A stretch of 64,000 nt of DNA, from assembly GCA_023415825.1 (NCBI GenBank), contig JAEZJF010000009.1:62001-126000 (forward strand), written 5' to 3'. How positions within the stretch are numbered: the stretch's first letter is position 1; each line of letters begins with the position of its first letter. Shown here piece by piece: positions 37,170-46,252 of the stretch. This DNA is from Bacillota bacterium. Lineage in GTDB: Bacteria; Bacillota; Clostridia; DSM-8532. The notes beneath the pieces were generated by a model. The model saw nothing but the letters and a program-made list of their open reading frames with translations. It was not told the origin of the DNA and ran no database searches. A program made the position numbers and the translations under genes.

Positions 37170-37373
37170 CTTAACCACATGCACTTCAACTTTTTTGTTT
37201 TGTGATTGGTCTGTCGGATGCAAGCAAGCTCCGTAGCTGTTACGATTCTTCAAAGACTTGCTTTTTACGGAGTAATAAGGGCTGGTCGTCTGTTGTACGT
37301 TCCTTTGGAAACGTACCCTGTAAGCGGTGGGGTTCATATTATAAAGTAGGACAATCTTCTCTGGAATTGTCAC
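37170..37373. other. Structured intergenic region of unknown role
   Basis: 203 bp without a convincing gene. It contains a hairpin GTACGTTCC / GGAAACGTAC (37295-37316, triloop, one bulge) and is more GC-rich than the flanking intergenic DNA. It could be an untranslated leader of the hydrolase gene downstream or the remnant of a mobile element. I do not recognise a known riboswitch core. Confidence 0.4.
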
Positions 37374-38057
37374 ATGAAAGAGAATAATCTGATTATACTC
37401 GCGGCAGGGATCAATACCAATGCATCGAGAAACTTATTTAAGGACCTGAAGGAAGAGCTGGAAAAAAGATATGCCCGGCGAGGTAAAGGTGTTAAATTCA
37501 TAGAGGTTTTTCCCTTGGGTGAAGTGAAGAATACTACCGTTGTAAGGCAGATATTGGAGGTTGGGGTGCATATGCACCGCGGAACCGGCGGGATAGAGGT
37601 TGTCAAAGCCGTTCAGAAGAATCTGAAAAAGACATCCAAGGTTATTTTAATTGGCCATAGCGGAGGTGGTCAGGCTGTCGGGGACGCCCTTGTCACCCTG
37701 GAGAGGAAAGGCATCTCTATTCATCATGTTGTTCAGATCGGAGCACCTTCAAAGCTGATACATAAAAATTATGTTCATAAGGTTACAAGGGTACAGACAA
37801 ATACTGATTTTGTCCCAAGAAATATTTACATGGGAACAGAAGCAATCTCCCATGGTATCAACCCGATATCGGGATTGTTATCGTCGGTATATAGCATGCC
37901 TAGCATGGGAATGCCGGAGACCCGATATGTCGATCTTAATATTGAAGGACAGCCCTGGGGCGGACATTCGGCTTATTTTAGAAAAGATCTTAAAAACAGG
38001 CACGGAATTGACAATGTCACCGAAACCATTAATGCTTTCTGGGATAAAATAAAATAA
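37374..38057 (+). CDS. Small alpha/beta hydrolase (lipase-like nucleophile elbow)
   Basis: 227-aa cytoplasmic protein. The nucleophile elbow GHSGGG with Ser about residue 96 follows a beta strand VILI, and His in GGHSAYF near the C-terminus could complete a triad. The N-terminus LIILAAGINTNAS suggests a first beta strand. It resembles small lipase/esterase-like hydrolases. The start ATG 37374 has only a weak ribosome site. It may be co-expressed with the ceramidase-like gene, but 204 bp lie between them. Confidence 0.65.
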   Translation: MKENNLIILAAGINTNASRNLFKDLKEELEKRYARRGKGVKFIEVFPLGEVKNTTVVRQILEVGVHMHRGTGGIEVVKAVQKNLKKTSKVILIGHSGGGQAVGDALVTLERKGISIHHVVQIGAPSKLIHKNYVHKVTRVQTNTDFVPRNIYMGTEAISHGINPISGLLSSVYSMPSMGMPETRYVDLNIEGQPWGGHSAYFRKDLKNRHGIDNVTETINAFWDKIK

Positions 38058-38079
38058 AAAAGCAGCTCATGGCGGATAC

Positions 38080-40416
38080 CTATTTTAGAGTATACGATCT
38101 GCCTTCATTGCAGAAAAATTCGATTGAATGCTCCGACACCTGCTTTTTATCAATACCGATGTCATTTAAGAAGATATTGACATCTCTTTTTGCACGCACT
38201 CTGCACTTTCCATCTACGGAAGCTATTATTTCAGCTCTTTTAAAAACACCTTTCTCCCAGAAAATATTAACCTCGAAGCCGCCTCTGACCCTCAATCCTT
38301 TTACATGGCCGGTATCCCACTGTTTTGGCAGCGCAGGAAGAATATCTATTTCTCCTGCGTGGCTTTGTAAAAGCATTTCGGCTATACCGGCGGTCCCTCC
38401 GAAATTCCCGTCTATCTGAAAAGGAGGATGTGCATCAAACATATTGGGATAGATTGATTTTGTTAATAGCGTATTAACATATCTATAAGCGCTTTCAGCG
38501 TCTCCAAGCCGTGCAAACATATTGATGATCCATGCACAGCTCCATCCCGTATGACCTCCGCCGTTTTCCAATCTTCTCCGAAGTGTCTGTTTACAAGCAG
38601 AGGCAAGCTCTTTATGCTCGTTAACAAGTATTTGCCGACCAGGATGAAGACCGTAAAGATGTGAAATATGTCTGTGCCCTGGTTCTGTTTCATCAAAATC
38701 CAAGAACCACTCCTGGAGTTGTCCATGTCTGCCAATACACATGGGTTTTAACTTAGCCCGCGCATTTTCAAGCTCATTTTTGAAATCATTGTCCATATCT
38801 AAAAGATCAGCAGACTCTATGCAATTGGTAAACAGATCCCAGATTATTGACATATCCATTGTTGAAGCAATGCTAACATTACATCTCTCGCTTTTTTCGG
38901 TCAGAAATGCATTTTCGGGTGATGTGGACGGACAGGTTACCAGATTGCCGTTCTTATCTTCTATCAGCCAATCAAGACAGAACAGAGCTGCCCCCTTCAT
39001 CAGCGGGTACCCCTTATCTCTGAGGAAGTCGATATCTCCCGTAAAGCAATAGTGCTCCCATAAGTGACGGCATAGCCAGGCTCCGCCCATAGGCCAGTAG
39101 GCCCACTGGGCACTGCCTCCCACATTGGTGCCATTCCTCCATAAATCGATATTGTGATTGGCAGTCCACCCTCTGCAGTTGTACTGATCACGGGCGGTTC
39201 GTTCATTAACCTTGCTTATTTCATCAATAAGCGTGTATAACGGCTCAAAGCATTCAGATAAATTGCATACTTCCACAGGCCAATAATTCATCTGCGTATT
39301 AATGTTAATGGTATAGTTGCTGCTCCATGGCGGACGGGTCATATCATTCCATATTCCCTGAAGATTGGCCGGTTGGGTGCCGGATCTTGAGCTGGAGATC
39401 AAAAGATATCTGCCATACTGGAAGTACAGCGCTGCAAGGCCATTGTCGCTATTATCTTCTTTAGCGGCATTTAGTCTTTCATCGGTAGGGATATGGTCCT
39501 TTCCCCCGCCCAGATTGATTTCGACTCTTTTGAACAACTGTGAAAAATCTTTTACATGTGCAGCTTTTATTGCTTCATAGCTTTTTTTGCACACAGCCTC
39601 CATCTGTTTTTTGCAGATAGCACTATAAGCCTTCCCTTCTTTACCGGGAATTTTGTCAAATCCATTATAGCTGGTTGATGCGGTAATAAATAGGGTTGCT
39701 TCATCCGCTCCGGATACTTTTATGCCGTCATCACCAAAAGTAATCCTTCCGTTTTTCGCCTCAACCTTCAGACGCACTTGGAAAAGCATGGCTCTGTTAT
39801 TTGCATCACCGTCGTAAATGATGGGATTTTCATGATCCACATAACTGGGTTCCACATGGGACGGACATTTTCCTGACAGGACAAGGGCATCGTTTTCATA
39901 GTAGGTTTTATAGTCAAGCAGACTGTCAAGATGGGCACAAAATGAAATCATACCTTCCTTATTCGATCTTAAGCTGACAATCAGCGCCTGATCAGGTTTG
40001 GAACAAATTACTTCCCGCCTAAAGCTAACGTCTTTGATTTCATAGGCAGTGGAGGCCACCGCATTTTCAATATCAAGCTCGCGCCTGTTTCCGTTAATAT
40101 CGCCCATATCGCCAAAGTGGATGTAAAGATTCCCCAGAGGCAAATAGGATTGATTCCAGGGCCCAAGCATTTTCTCTTCTATCACTTTTTGAGCGCTTGT
40201 ATATTCGCCGTTAAATATAAGCCTTCGCACCTCAGCAAGGTGATTAATTGCGTCATCATTGCTTATGGGTTTCGGATAGCCCGACCAAAGAGTATCTTCG
40301 TTTAATTGTATTCGTTCTGTCTTTACTCCCCCGAAAACCATCCCTCCAAGTCTTCCATTGCCAACCGGAAGGGCCTCAACCCATTCTTTTGCTTCCTGCT
40401 TATACCATAGCTTCAT
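38080..40416 (-). CDS. GH95 family alpha-L-fucosidase/alpha-L-galactosidase
   Basis: 778-aa intracellular inverting glycosidase. The opening LWYKQEAKEWVEALPVGNGRLG is the GH95 N-terminal signature. Further family blocks are MNYWPVEVCNL (with the active-site Asn), STSPENAF (general acid Glu) and QIDGNFGGTAGI (Asp that activates the water). ATG 40416 is chosen because AAAGGAG is eight bases upstream. GH95 enzymes remove alpha-1,2-linked L-fucose or L-galactose. It is the last gene of a MerR-promoter operon with GH29, a GPH symporter and a GH5 enzyme; the lack of a signal peptide fits hydrolysis after import. Confidence 0.92.
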   Translation of the reverse strand: MKLWYKQEAKEWVEALPVGNGRLGGMVFGGVKTERIQLNEDTLWSGYPKPISNDDAINHLAEVRRLIFNGEYTSAQKVIEEKMLGPWNQSYLPLGNLYIHFGDMGDINGNRRELDIENAVASTAYEIKDVSFRREVICSKPDQALIVSLRSNKEGMISFCAHLDSLLDYKTYYENDALVLSGKCPSHVEPSYVDHENPIIYDGDANNRAMLFQVRLKVEAKNGRITFGDDGIKVSGADEATLFITASTSYNGFDKIPGKEGKAYSAICKKQMEAVCKKSYEAIKAAHVKDFSQLFKRVEINLGGGKDHIPTDERLNAAKEDNSDNGLAALYFQYGRYLLISSSRSGTQPANLQGIWNDMTRPPWSSNYTININTQMNYWPVEVCNLSECFEPLYTLIDEISKVNERTARDQYNCRGWTANHNIDLWRNGTNVGGSAQWAYWPMGGAWLCRHLWEHYCFTGDIDFLRDKGYPLMKGAALFCLDWLIEDKNGNLVTCPSTSPENAFLTEKSERCNVSIASTMDMSIIWDLFTNCIESADLLDMDNDFKNELENARAKLKPMCIGRHGQLQEWFLDFDETEPGHRHISHLYGLHPGRQILVNEHKELASACKQTLRRRLENGGGHTGWSCAWIINMFARLGDAESAYRYVNTLLTKSIYPNMFDAHPPFQIDGNFGGTAGIAEMLLQSHAGEIDILPALPKQWDTGHVKGLRVRGGFEVNIFWEKGVFKRAEIIASVDGKCRVRAKRDVNIFLNDIGIDKKQVSEHSIEFFCNEGRSYTLK

Positions 40417-40480
40417 ATTCAATGCTCCTTTATCAAAAATCAATGACAAAGCTTTTCACTTTTATATATTTTATACGATT

Positions 40481-41932
40481 TTAGTCCATAATGGGCGCAG
40501 GAAGCTTTAGCTTAAATATCACAATTTCTCCTTCCTTCTCCTCAGGAGCTTCCAGCACCAACCCTTCGTCGGTTAAGCATGAGGTAACAGGCCCATTTCC
40601 CGAAACAACGCCTAAAACATTCAAAGAACCCAAGACAGCCTCGACGATCCCCTTATTTAAAATCTTTACACATATCTTCCGACTTTCAGGAAACCTCATG
40701 GAGAACACATAAAGAATATCGTTTTTAACAGTAAAGCGTATCTCTTCGGAAGTGAAATCAATAGCCGAATAATTGATAGAATTTAAACCGGGTATGATTG
40801 AAGGCCCTTCGCCGCATACCAGGAAAGGCCCTGTATCATAGATGGCTTCCCCATAGGTTTCAAGCCATTTTCCTATTGAAAGCAGAACTTCCTGTTCTTC
40901 CTCGGGTATGGTTCCGTCGGCCCGAGGACCGATGTTCAGCAGCAATGCCCCATTCTTGCTGACAGTATCGATAAGGTCGCATAACACATCATAGGTTGAA
41001 CGAAATTTATGTCCTTCGATATATCCCCATGAGTCGTTTGTAATGGTCGCGTCTTTCTGCCATATCATAGGCCTTACATCATTGATCTGTCCGCACTCGA
41101 CATCAAGCACGCCACATCCCACCGGCATGGCGTCATGCTTATAGTTAATGGCTACTTCCATGTTCCATTCCAGCCCGCGATTGTAATAATAGGCGGCAAG
41201 CCTTTTTAAATAAGGCTTGAACGCAAGATTCATAATCCATGTGTCAAAGTATATTACCTGTGGTCTGTATTTATCAATCAGCTCGCAGGTACGTGCAAGC
41301 CAATCATCGAGAAACGCTTTATCAGGAGTACAGTCCTGGTAATCGTCATAGGACATTCTGATTTTAGCCGGGCCATAAAACTCTAGATTATCGGGAACAT
41401 CGGAATCAAATCTCATCCCTTCGCCCATATAGAAATAATGCTCAGCGCGATGACTGGTCAGCCCCTCCGACCTTACAGCCTTTCCAAGCTCGCCGATTAT
41501 ATCAATGCCCGGTCCCATCTCCACTGAATTCCATTTGGATAATGCGCTCCCATATATCTGGAAGCCATCATGGTGTTCTGCAACAGGAACTACATATTGG
41601 GCACCGGATGCTTTAAAGAGCTTTACCCATTCCTCAGGGTTGAATTTGTCACATTTGAACATGGGGATAAAATCTTTATATCCGAATTGCTTATGGGGCC
41701 CATATGTATTGATATGATGCACATACTCAGGGCTCCCTTGAACGTACATGTTTCTGGGGTACCATTCGCTGCTGAAGGCCGGTACCGAATAAACGCCCCA
41801 GTGAATGAATATTCCGAATTTTGCCCTTTGATACCACTTCGGGATCTTAAAATTCTCCAGCGAATCCCAGGAAGGCTTAAAGCTACCCTCAGAATTCACT
41901 TGATCAATTTCCTGCAGAATTTTCTCCACCAT
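40481..41932 (-). CDS. GH29 family alpha-L-fucosidase
   Basis: 483-aa intracellular retaining fucosidase. Visible are FGIFIHWGVYSVPAF (39-53), the active-site AEHHDGF (118-124), and the nucleophile Asp230 in VIYFDTW. ATG 41932 is chosen because GAGAGG lies eight bases upstream. The length fits GH29 subfamily A-like enzymes with a C-terminal beta domain. With the GH95 enzyme it covers two mechanisms of alpha-L-fucoside cleavage in the same compartment. Confidence 0.92.
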   Translation of the reverse strand: MVEKILQEIDQVNSEGSFKPSWDSLENFKIPKWYQRAKFGIFIHWGVYSVPAFSSEWYPRNMYVQGSPEYVHHINTYGPHKQFGYKDFIPMFKCDKFNPEEWVKLFKASGAQYVVPVAEHHDGFQIYGSALSKWNSVEMGPGIDIIGELGKAVRSEGLTSHRAEHYFYMGEGMRFDSDVPDNLEFYGPAKIRMSYDDYQDCTPDKAFLDDWLARTCELIDKYRPQVIYFDTWIMNLAFKPYLKRLAAYYYNRGLEWNMEVAINYKHDAMPVGCGVLDVECGQINDVRPMIWQKDATITNDSWGYIEGHKFRSTYDVLCDLIDTVSKNGALLLNIGPRADGTIPEEEQEVLLSIGKWLETYGEAIYDTGPFLVCGEGPSIIPGLNSINYSAIDFTSEEIRFTVKNDILYVFSMRFPESRKICVKILNKGIVEAVLGSLNVLGVVSGNGPVTSCLTDEGLVLEAPEEKEGEIVIFKLKLPAPIMD

Positions 41933-41965
41933 TGAGTACACCTCTCTTTTCAATATTACCCATTT

Positions 41966-43423
41966 TTAACTGACCTGCTCCTCCGGCTGCAAAGGATCTT
42001 CAGATTGGATGTTTATTCCTCTGAGAATGGCGTTCTTTTCAGATATCTCCTGCTCAATCTTTTTACTCATAGGAAACATAAGAAGCGGTATTATCCCTAT
42101 AATCCCCATAACAATAGGCACCAGTCCCGCACCAACTCTGATGCCCCAAATTGCACTTTCTGTTTGAACTGCAGCTCTTCCATCATATCCGAACCAGCTT
42201 ATTATATTTGTGAATACGATGGACTGAAAACTCAAAAACGTAGTTGCCATCAAAACCCCGAGCCCGTTGAATAAACCCGTTTTTCGAATGCCCGTGCGCT
42301 GCTCGTTTTCATCAACAAGGGCTCCGCCAATTGGTATATTAGCGGTTCCGCTTAAATAGAGACTTAGTACGATGAAGGTATAGCATATAATGGCCTGCCA
42401 GCCTGTATTGATGACTAAAAGCCCTCCAAAGCCGATAAAGGCCGGTATGTAGGATATAATAATGGTGTTCTTGCTGCCAATTTTTTTAATTAATGTGCCT
42501 ATCAAAGGCATAAGTGTAAGAACTACAATCCCGGGCAGTACATCGGCCAATGTCGCGACCAGACCTGACGACCTGAGTACTTTATCCATAAAGAAAAGAA
42601 AAGGGGTGAAATAATAATTCATAGATCCTCTGGCAATAACGTTGTAAAGGGTTATTGTCCAGAACGGTTTGGATTTAATGATTTCCCCTGCTTCTTTCCA
42701 TGTCTTTCTGACATTGTGATATGCATCAGGCTGCTTAATGTTTTCATATAACTCCCTTTTGTCCTTAAGCGTACGCAGGGCAAAAACATAAGCCAGGGCA
42801 TTAACACCCAATACTGCTATGAACACCGGGATAATCAGTTTTCTGTTGCTGTTGCCTACAAGGAGCAGTGTGGGAACAAGTGTGCCAAGGAAGCCCAGAA
42901 CATTTCCGACATAAGATCTGATAACTTCAACATCTATTCTGTCTTCTTTTGTTGGGGCCGCTATCAGAAAATAGGACTGGTAAGACACTGTGTAAATGGT
43001 ATAAGCAGAATCGAAAATAAACAATTCAATCAACAGTATAATAAAGATTACCCAATCCTGCCACGCCGGGCTTGAGAATAGCATGGCAAATGATGCAAAC
43101 AACATAATTGGCGCTGTTACACGCATTAAGTAAACATATTTTCCTCTGTCAGGCCGATACTTAAATTTATCCACATAAACACCCAACAGCGGATCATTAA
43201 TCGCGTTCCACAGGTTAAAAAAGAAGTAAATCCAGCCCACATACTTTGGATCCATACCGATAATATCAGCATAATACTTCAACAGTGCCCCATGGACAAT
43301 GGTGTTGCCAATGACCGATGCAGGTCCCGGGAGGGCAAGGGCGAACTTTTCTTTTAGCGGTATGCCGCCCTTGCTGAATTGATAGCTGTTCTTAAAATTC
43401 TTGAACGCATTTCGAATATTCAT
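41966..43423 (-). CDS. GPH-family glycoside:cation symporter (MelB-like)
   Basis: 485-aa integral membrane transporter with about 12 hydrophobic segments. FFFNLWNAINDPLLGVYVDK (about residues 66-85) is the conserved GPH loop including the cation-site Asp. ATG 43423 is chosen for the GAGGGG site upstream. It should import an oligosaccharide with Na+ or H+ for the intracellular fucosidases and GH5 enzyme in the same operon; the substrate is inferred from them. Confidence 0.88.
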   Translation of the reverse strand: MNIRNAFKNFKNSYQFSKGGIPLKEKFALALPGPASVIGNTIVHGALLKYYADIIGMDPKYVGWIYFFFNLWNAINDPLLGVYVDKFKYRPDRGKYVYLMRVTAPIMLFASFAMLFSSPAWQDWVIFIILLIELFIFDSAYTIYTVSYQSYFLIAAPTKEDRIDVEVIRSYVGNVLGFLGTLVPTLLLVGNSNRKLIIPVFIAVLGVNALAYVFALRTLKDKRELYENIKQPDAYHNVRKTWKEAGEIIKSKPFWTITLYNVIARGSMNYYFTPFLFFMDKVLRSSGLVATLADVLPGIVVLTLMPLIGTLIKKIGSKNTIIISYIPAFIGFGGLLVINTGWQAIICYTFIVLSLYLSGTANIPIGGALVDENEQRTGIRKTGLFNGLGVLMATTFLSFQSIVFTNIISWFGYDGRAAVQTESAIWGIRVGAGLVPIVMGIIGIIPLLMFPMSKKIEQEISEKNAILRGINIQSEDPLQPEEQVS

Positions 43424-43500
43424 CGTGCAATCCACCCCTCTGATCCATATAAACTCATATTCTATCTCCGGCACCCGGTTAAAAAAGTGCCAAACCTTTT

Positions 43501-44961
43501 TTACCAGACTATGGATTGAACAGACCCTATATCCCCACCCCTGAGGGATAGATATCCTTTATTTTCGGAAATTTCCTGTATGCTGCATTCATACTGATCT
43601 TTCAATGCCTCATAGGCCCTCTTTAAATCCGAAGCAAACAAGATGGTGTCGGCATCAATGGTCTTCTTATAGGCAAGGCTGAAGCTGCCGTTTTTATAAT
43701 CATAATGGTAGTTCAAAAGCTCACCGCTTATGCTGTAAGGATAACTTTTTGAAAGAACTTTAAAACACGGCCATTTTTCCATTCCCCTTATATAGCTCCA
43801 GAAGCTGTCAGACCACCCGTATTTCTCATAAATATTGAATATATACTCTGCAGCAGGCTCGGTATTTTCATGGGAGTCATAAGCTCCCCATTCGCCTACT
43901 ATAATTGGAACATTCAACCTTTCCTGAGTACTCCTGTGATTTTCAAAGATGAGACTTACGCGTTCGTTATTGGGATAAGCAACATACGGTGTATCGGTTA
44001 CCAGGTCGTATCCGTGAGGTGAAAAAATAAGGTTGACTCCGTCAATATCTTCAATACCGCTTCGGACTCCCATATTGCAAAAATAATTAGCTTCCATGAA
44101 CAAAAACTGATCTTTGGAATGTCTTCTTAGAACTTGGCTGATACGCTTCATGAAAGGATTGTAGCAGTTTTTATCATATGCGATGCATAATTCTTCAAAG
44201 GAGGCCAGAACTTTGCGGTAGAGATCAATATCACCAAGAGAGCCCAGGATGTCCTCTTTGACATCAGGGTTAAGCCACAGGGCTCCTAGCTCTTCTACAG
44301 GCAAATCAGGCAGTTTCTCCGCTCCATAGGTTGCAAGTATTCTTCCGAATACCTCCTTGGCAGGAGATCCTATAAAAGGCTCATTCATCACATCATAACC
44401 AATGACTGCAACATTATCTTTATAGCGTTCAAAAAGCATCTCCCACATATTGACGTAATGGGTCTGGATACCGATACCATCCTCAGCTTTTTTATCAGCC
44501 CAAAAATTGTCAAAGGCAGCCTGTACGGCATCGCTGGTAATGTATGCATCACTCCACAAATTGCTCAACACCTGGTTTTCGAAGCCATCTGTCAAGGTGG
44601 CCCACTCTGGTGCTCCATCGCTCATATTAGCCCCATACAGATCCTGGTGCATGTCGAGGTATACATACATGTTATGCTTACTCACAGTCTCGATCAGCTT
44701 GTCAAGCTGCTCCAGGTAGGCCTGGCTATAGATACCGGGCTTTGGTTCTATCCCATCCCAAAATATTCCCAGGCGGATAAGGGTGGTTCCCATTTGTTTC
44801 AAAACATTGAAATCCTCATCGGTCCAATTGTCGTAATAATTCTTCTCCTTTTCCTTACAGATAAGGCTGGCTCCTCTGAAAATAACTTCACGCCCGTACT
44901 GATCAATTATTTTTGTACCTTTACAACTGAATTTTTGATACGACTGCATCACCATATTCAT
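43501..44961 (-). CDS. GH5 endoglycoceramidase-like glycoside hydrolase
   Basis: 486-aa cytoplasmic retaining glycosidase. YLDMHQDLYG (101-110) is a hallmark of endoglycoceramidase-type GH5 enzymes; the acid/base Glu194 is in DVMNEPFIG and the nucleophile Glu357 in VGEWGAYD. A short beta-sandwich C-terminus follows. Related enzymes cut the glycan from glycosphingolipids or cleave sterol glucosides and simple beta-glycosides. The lack of a signal peptide and the adjacent symporter suggest a small imported glycoside as substrate. It is the first gene after the MerR-type promoter at 45130-45160. Confidence 0.82.
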   Translation of the reverse strand: MNMVMQSYQKFSCKGTKIIDQYGREVIFRGASLICKEKEKNYYDNWTDEDFNVLKQMGTTLIRLGIFWDGIEPKPGIYSQAYLEQLDKLIETVSKHNMYVYLDMHQDLYGANMSDGAPEWATLTDGFENQVLSNLWSDAYITSDAVQAAFDNFWADKKAEDGIGIQTHYVNMWEMLFERYKDNVAVIGYDVMNEPFIGSPAKEVFGRILATYGAEKLPDLPVEELGALWLNPDVKEDILGSLGDIDLYRKVLASFEELCIAYDKNCYNPFMKRISQVLRRHSKDQFLFMEANYFCNMGVRSGIEDIDGVNLIFSPHGYDLVTDTPYVAYPNNERVSLIFENHRSTQERLNVPIIVGEWGAYDSHENTEPAAEYIFNIYEKYGWSDSFWSYIRGMEKWPCFKVLSKSYPYSISGELLNYHYDYKNGSFSLAYKKTIDADTILFASDLKRAYEALKDQYECSIQEISENKGYLSLRGGDIGSVQSIVW

Positions 44962-45129
44962 TTCAACCTTTCATAACTTAATTTGACTAAGAAATAAACA
45001 GTAACACGAATACATTGGCAAAAAACAAGCAGAAATTTGACATTAAAAACATAACCCAATGAAAGAAAAATGAGATATTACTTTGGTGACCTTTTATGAC
45101 ATGTACTATGAAGTCTTTTCGATAGTATA

Positions 45130-45160
45130 ATTATAAACCCTGGTGTAACTCCAGGGTCAA
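45130..45160 (-). promoter_or_regulatory. MerR-type promoter (19-bp spacer) of the GH5-GPH-GH29-GH95 operon
   Basis: On the minus strand, TTGACC (45160-45155), a 19-bp spacer, and TATAAT (45135-45130). The spacer carries the inverted repeat ACCCTGG / CCAGGGT (45137-45143 and 45151-45157). An over-long 19-bp spacer with a dyad inside it is the signature of MerR-family activation by DNA distortion. Confidence 0.85.
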
Positions 45161-45209
45161 GAGCACGAACTATATTTTAACTCAGAGAGTGTAACCGCCC
45201 AGACCAAAT

Positions 45210-46049
45210 TCAGACATTACAATGGCAGTCACCTTTCCTGACAGGTACCCACAGTTGCAGATGGTTCCGCAGAACATCTTTTTGAAGAAACTGGTTGTAA
45301 ATGTTTATTTCCAACGTATTTCCGCATATTTCATAACCGTTAGCCATAATCCATTGGCAAATATCATCATAGTCTTTATCTATTTCATAATACTTATCGT
45401 GATTCACAGTAATACACTTGAAAGCGCAAAGTTCTTCCTGAAAGAACACCAACTCTTTGCTTTCAGTATTGCATGGTCGTGTTGAAACCAAACCGTTATA
45501 TAAGTAGGAATGGTACTGTGAATTTTTCATATTTTCCGGAGATATGACGGATATAATATTTGAGAAGGATATCCAGCTTTTATCTGTAAGAGCCAGGTTC
45601 TTCTCTATTTTTTCAGGTAAATCTCTATCTTTGGAATCAAAGATTGATTCAATCAGCAGTGCCCACATTTTTGGTCTTGTACATAACGATATGCCTTTTG
45701 ATGAATTGATCTGCCCGATACTCTCGCAAATCATTTTTACTTTCTCTTCCAGCATCAGTAAGTGCCGTATTTTTTTCCGGATAGACGTTCTCTCTTTTTC
45801 CAGAGTCTGCTTTACCTCTTCCAAATCTTCCTGATGCGTCAAAGCCCTTATCTCATCGAGGGTAAAGTCCAATCCTTTTAAAAGCTTGATGGTGGATAAA
45901 ATCTCAAACTGTCCTATAAAGTAGAAGCGATATCCATTTTCACGAATTTCAAAGGGCTTTAAAATATCAAGCTTATCATAATAACGGAGCGTATCGATGG
46001 AGAGATCGAAAATCCTAGCCACTTCGCCTATAGTATAATACAGCTTCAT
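45210..46049 (-). CDS. MerR-family transcriptional activator
   Basis: 279-aa regulator. The N-terminal MerR winged helix-turn-helix is YYTIGEVARIFDLSIDTLRYYDKL (4-27). A coiled-coil dimerisation region covers about residues 80-120. A C-terminal domain of about 150 residues resembles GyrI-like ligand-binding domains. Both this gene and the glycosidase operon downstream are preceded by the same 19-bp-spacer promoter with a CCCTGG dyad, so it likely activates the operon and itself. The ligand is unknown; a fucosylated or related sugar, or a lipid-type aglycon, would fit the neighbours. Confidence 0.88.
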   Translation of the reverse strand: MKLYYTIGEVARIFDLSIDTLRYYDKLDILKPFEIRENGYRFYFIGQFEILSTIKLLKGLDFTLDEIRALTHQEDLEEVKQTLEKERTSIRKKIRHLLMLEEKVKMICESIGQINSSKGISLCTRPKMWALLIESIFDSKDRDLPEKIEKNLALTDKSWISFSNIISVISPENMKNSQYHSYLYNGLVSTRPCNTESKELVFFQEELCAFKCITVNHDKYYEIDKDYDDICQWIMANGYEICGNTLEINIYNQFLQKDVLRNHLQLWVPVRKGDCHCNV

Positions 46050-46076
46050 TTTAATTCTCCCTGTTGCCTTATTAAA

Positions 46077-46107
46077 ATTATAAACCCTGGTGTTGCGCCA
46101 TGGTCAA
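46077..46107 (-). promoter_or_regulatory. MerR-type promoter (19-bp spacer) of the merR gene
   Basis: On the minus strand, TTGACC (46107-46102), 19-bp spacer, TATAAT (46082-46077), with the dyad ACCCTGG / CCATGGT (one mismatch) in the spacer. It is a second copy of the motif at 45130-45160 and indicates autoregulation. Confidence 0.82.
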
Positions 46108-46252
46108 TTGTTTTTATTCGCTTATGTATTAAGTTTATCACTCCATATTTTGTGGTCAATGGGAGCTATCAGCATTTTATTTTAAATGTGGATTTTATAT
46201 TGGAAAATAACATATTTTTTATTAATATGTAATGTAAGGGGGAATGAAGAAA

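Noticed and set aside
37134..37373. 79-aa minus-strand gene
   Set aside because: It has no good ribosome site, overlaps the end of the ceramidase-like gene and matches no family.
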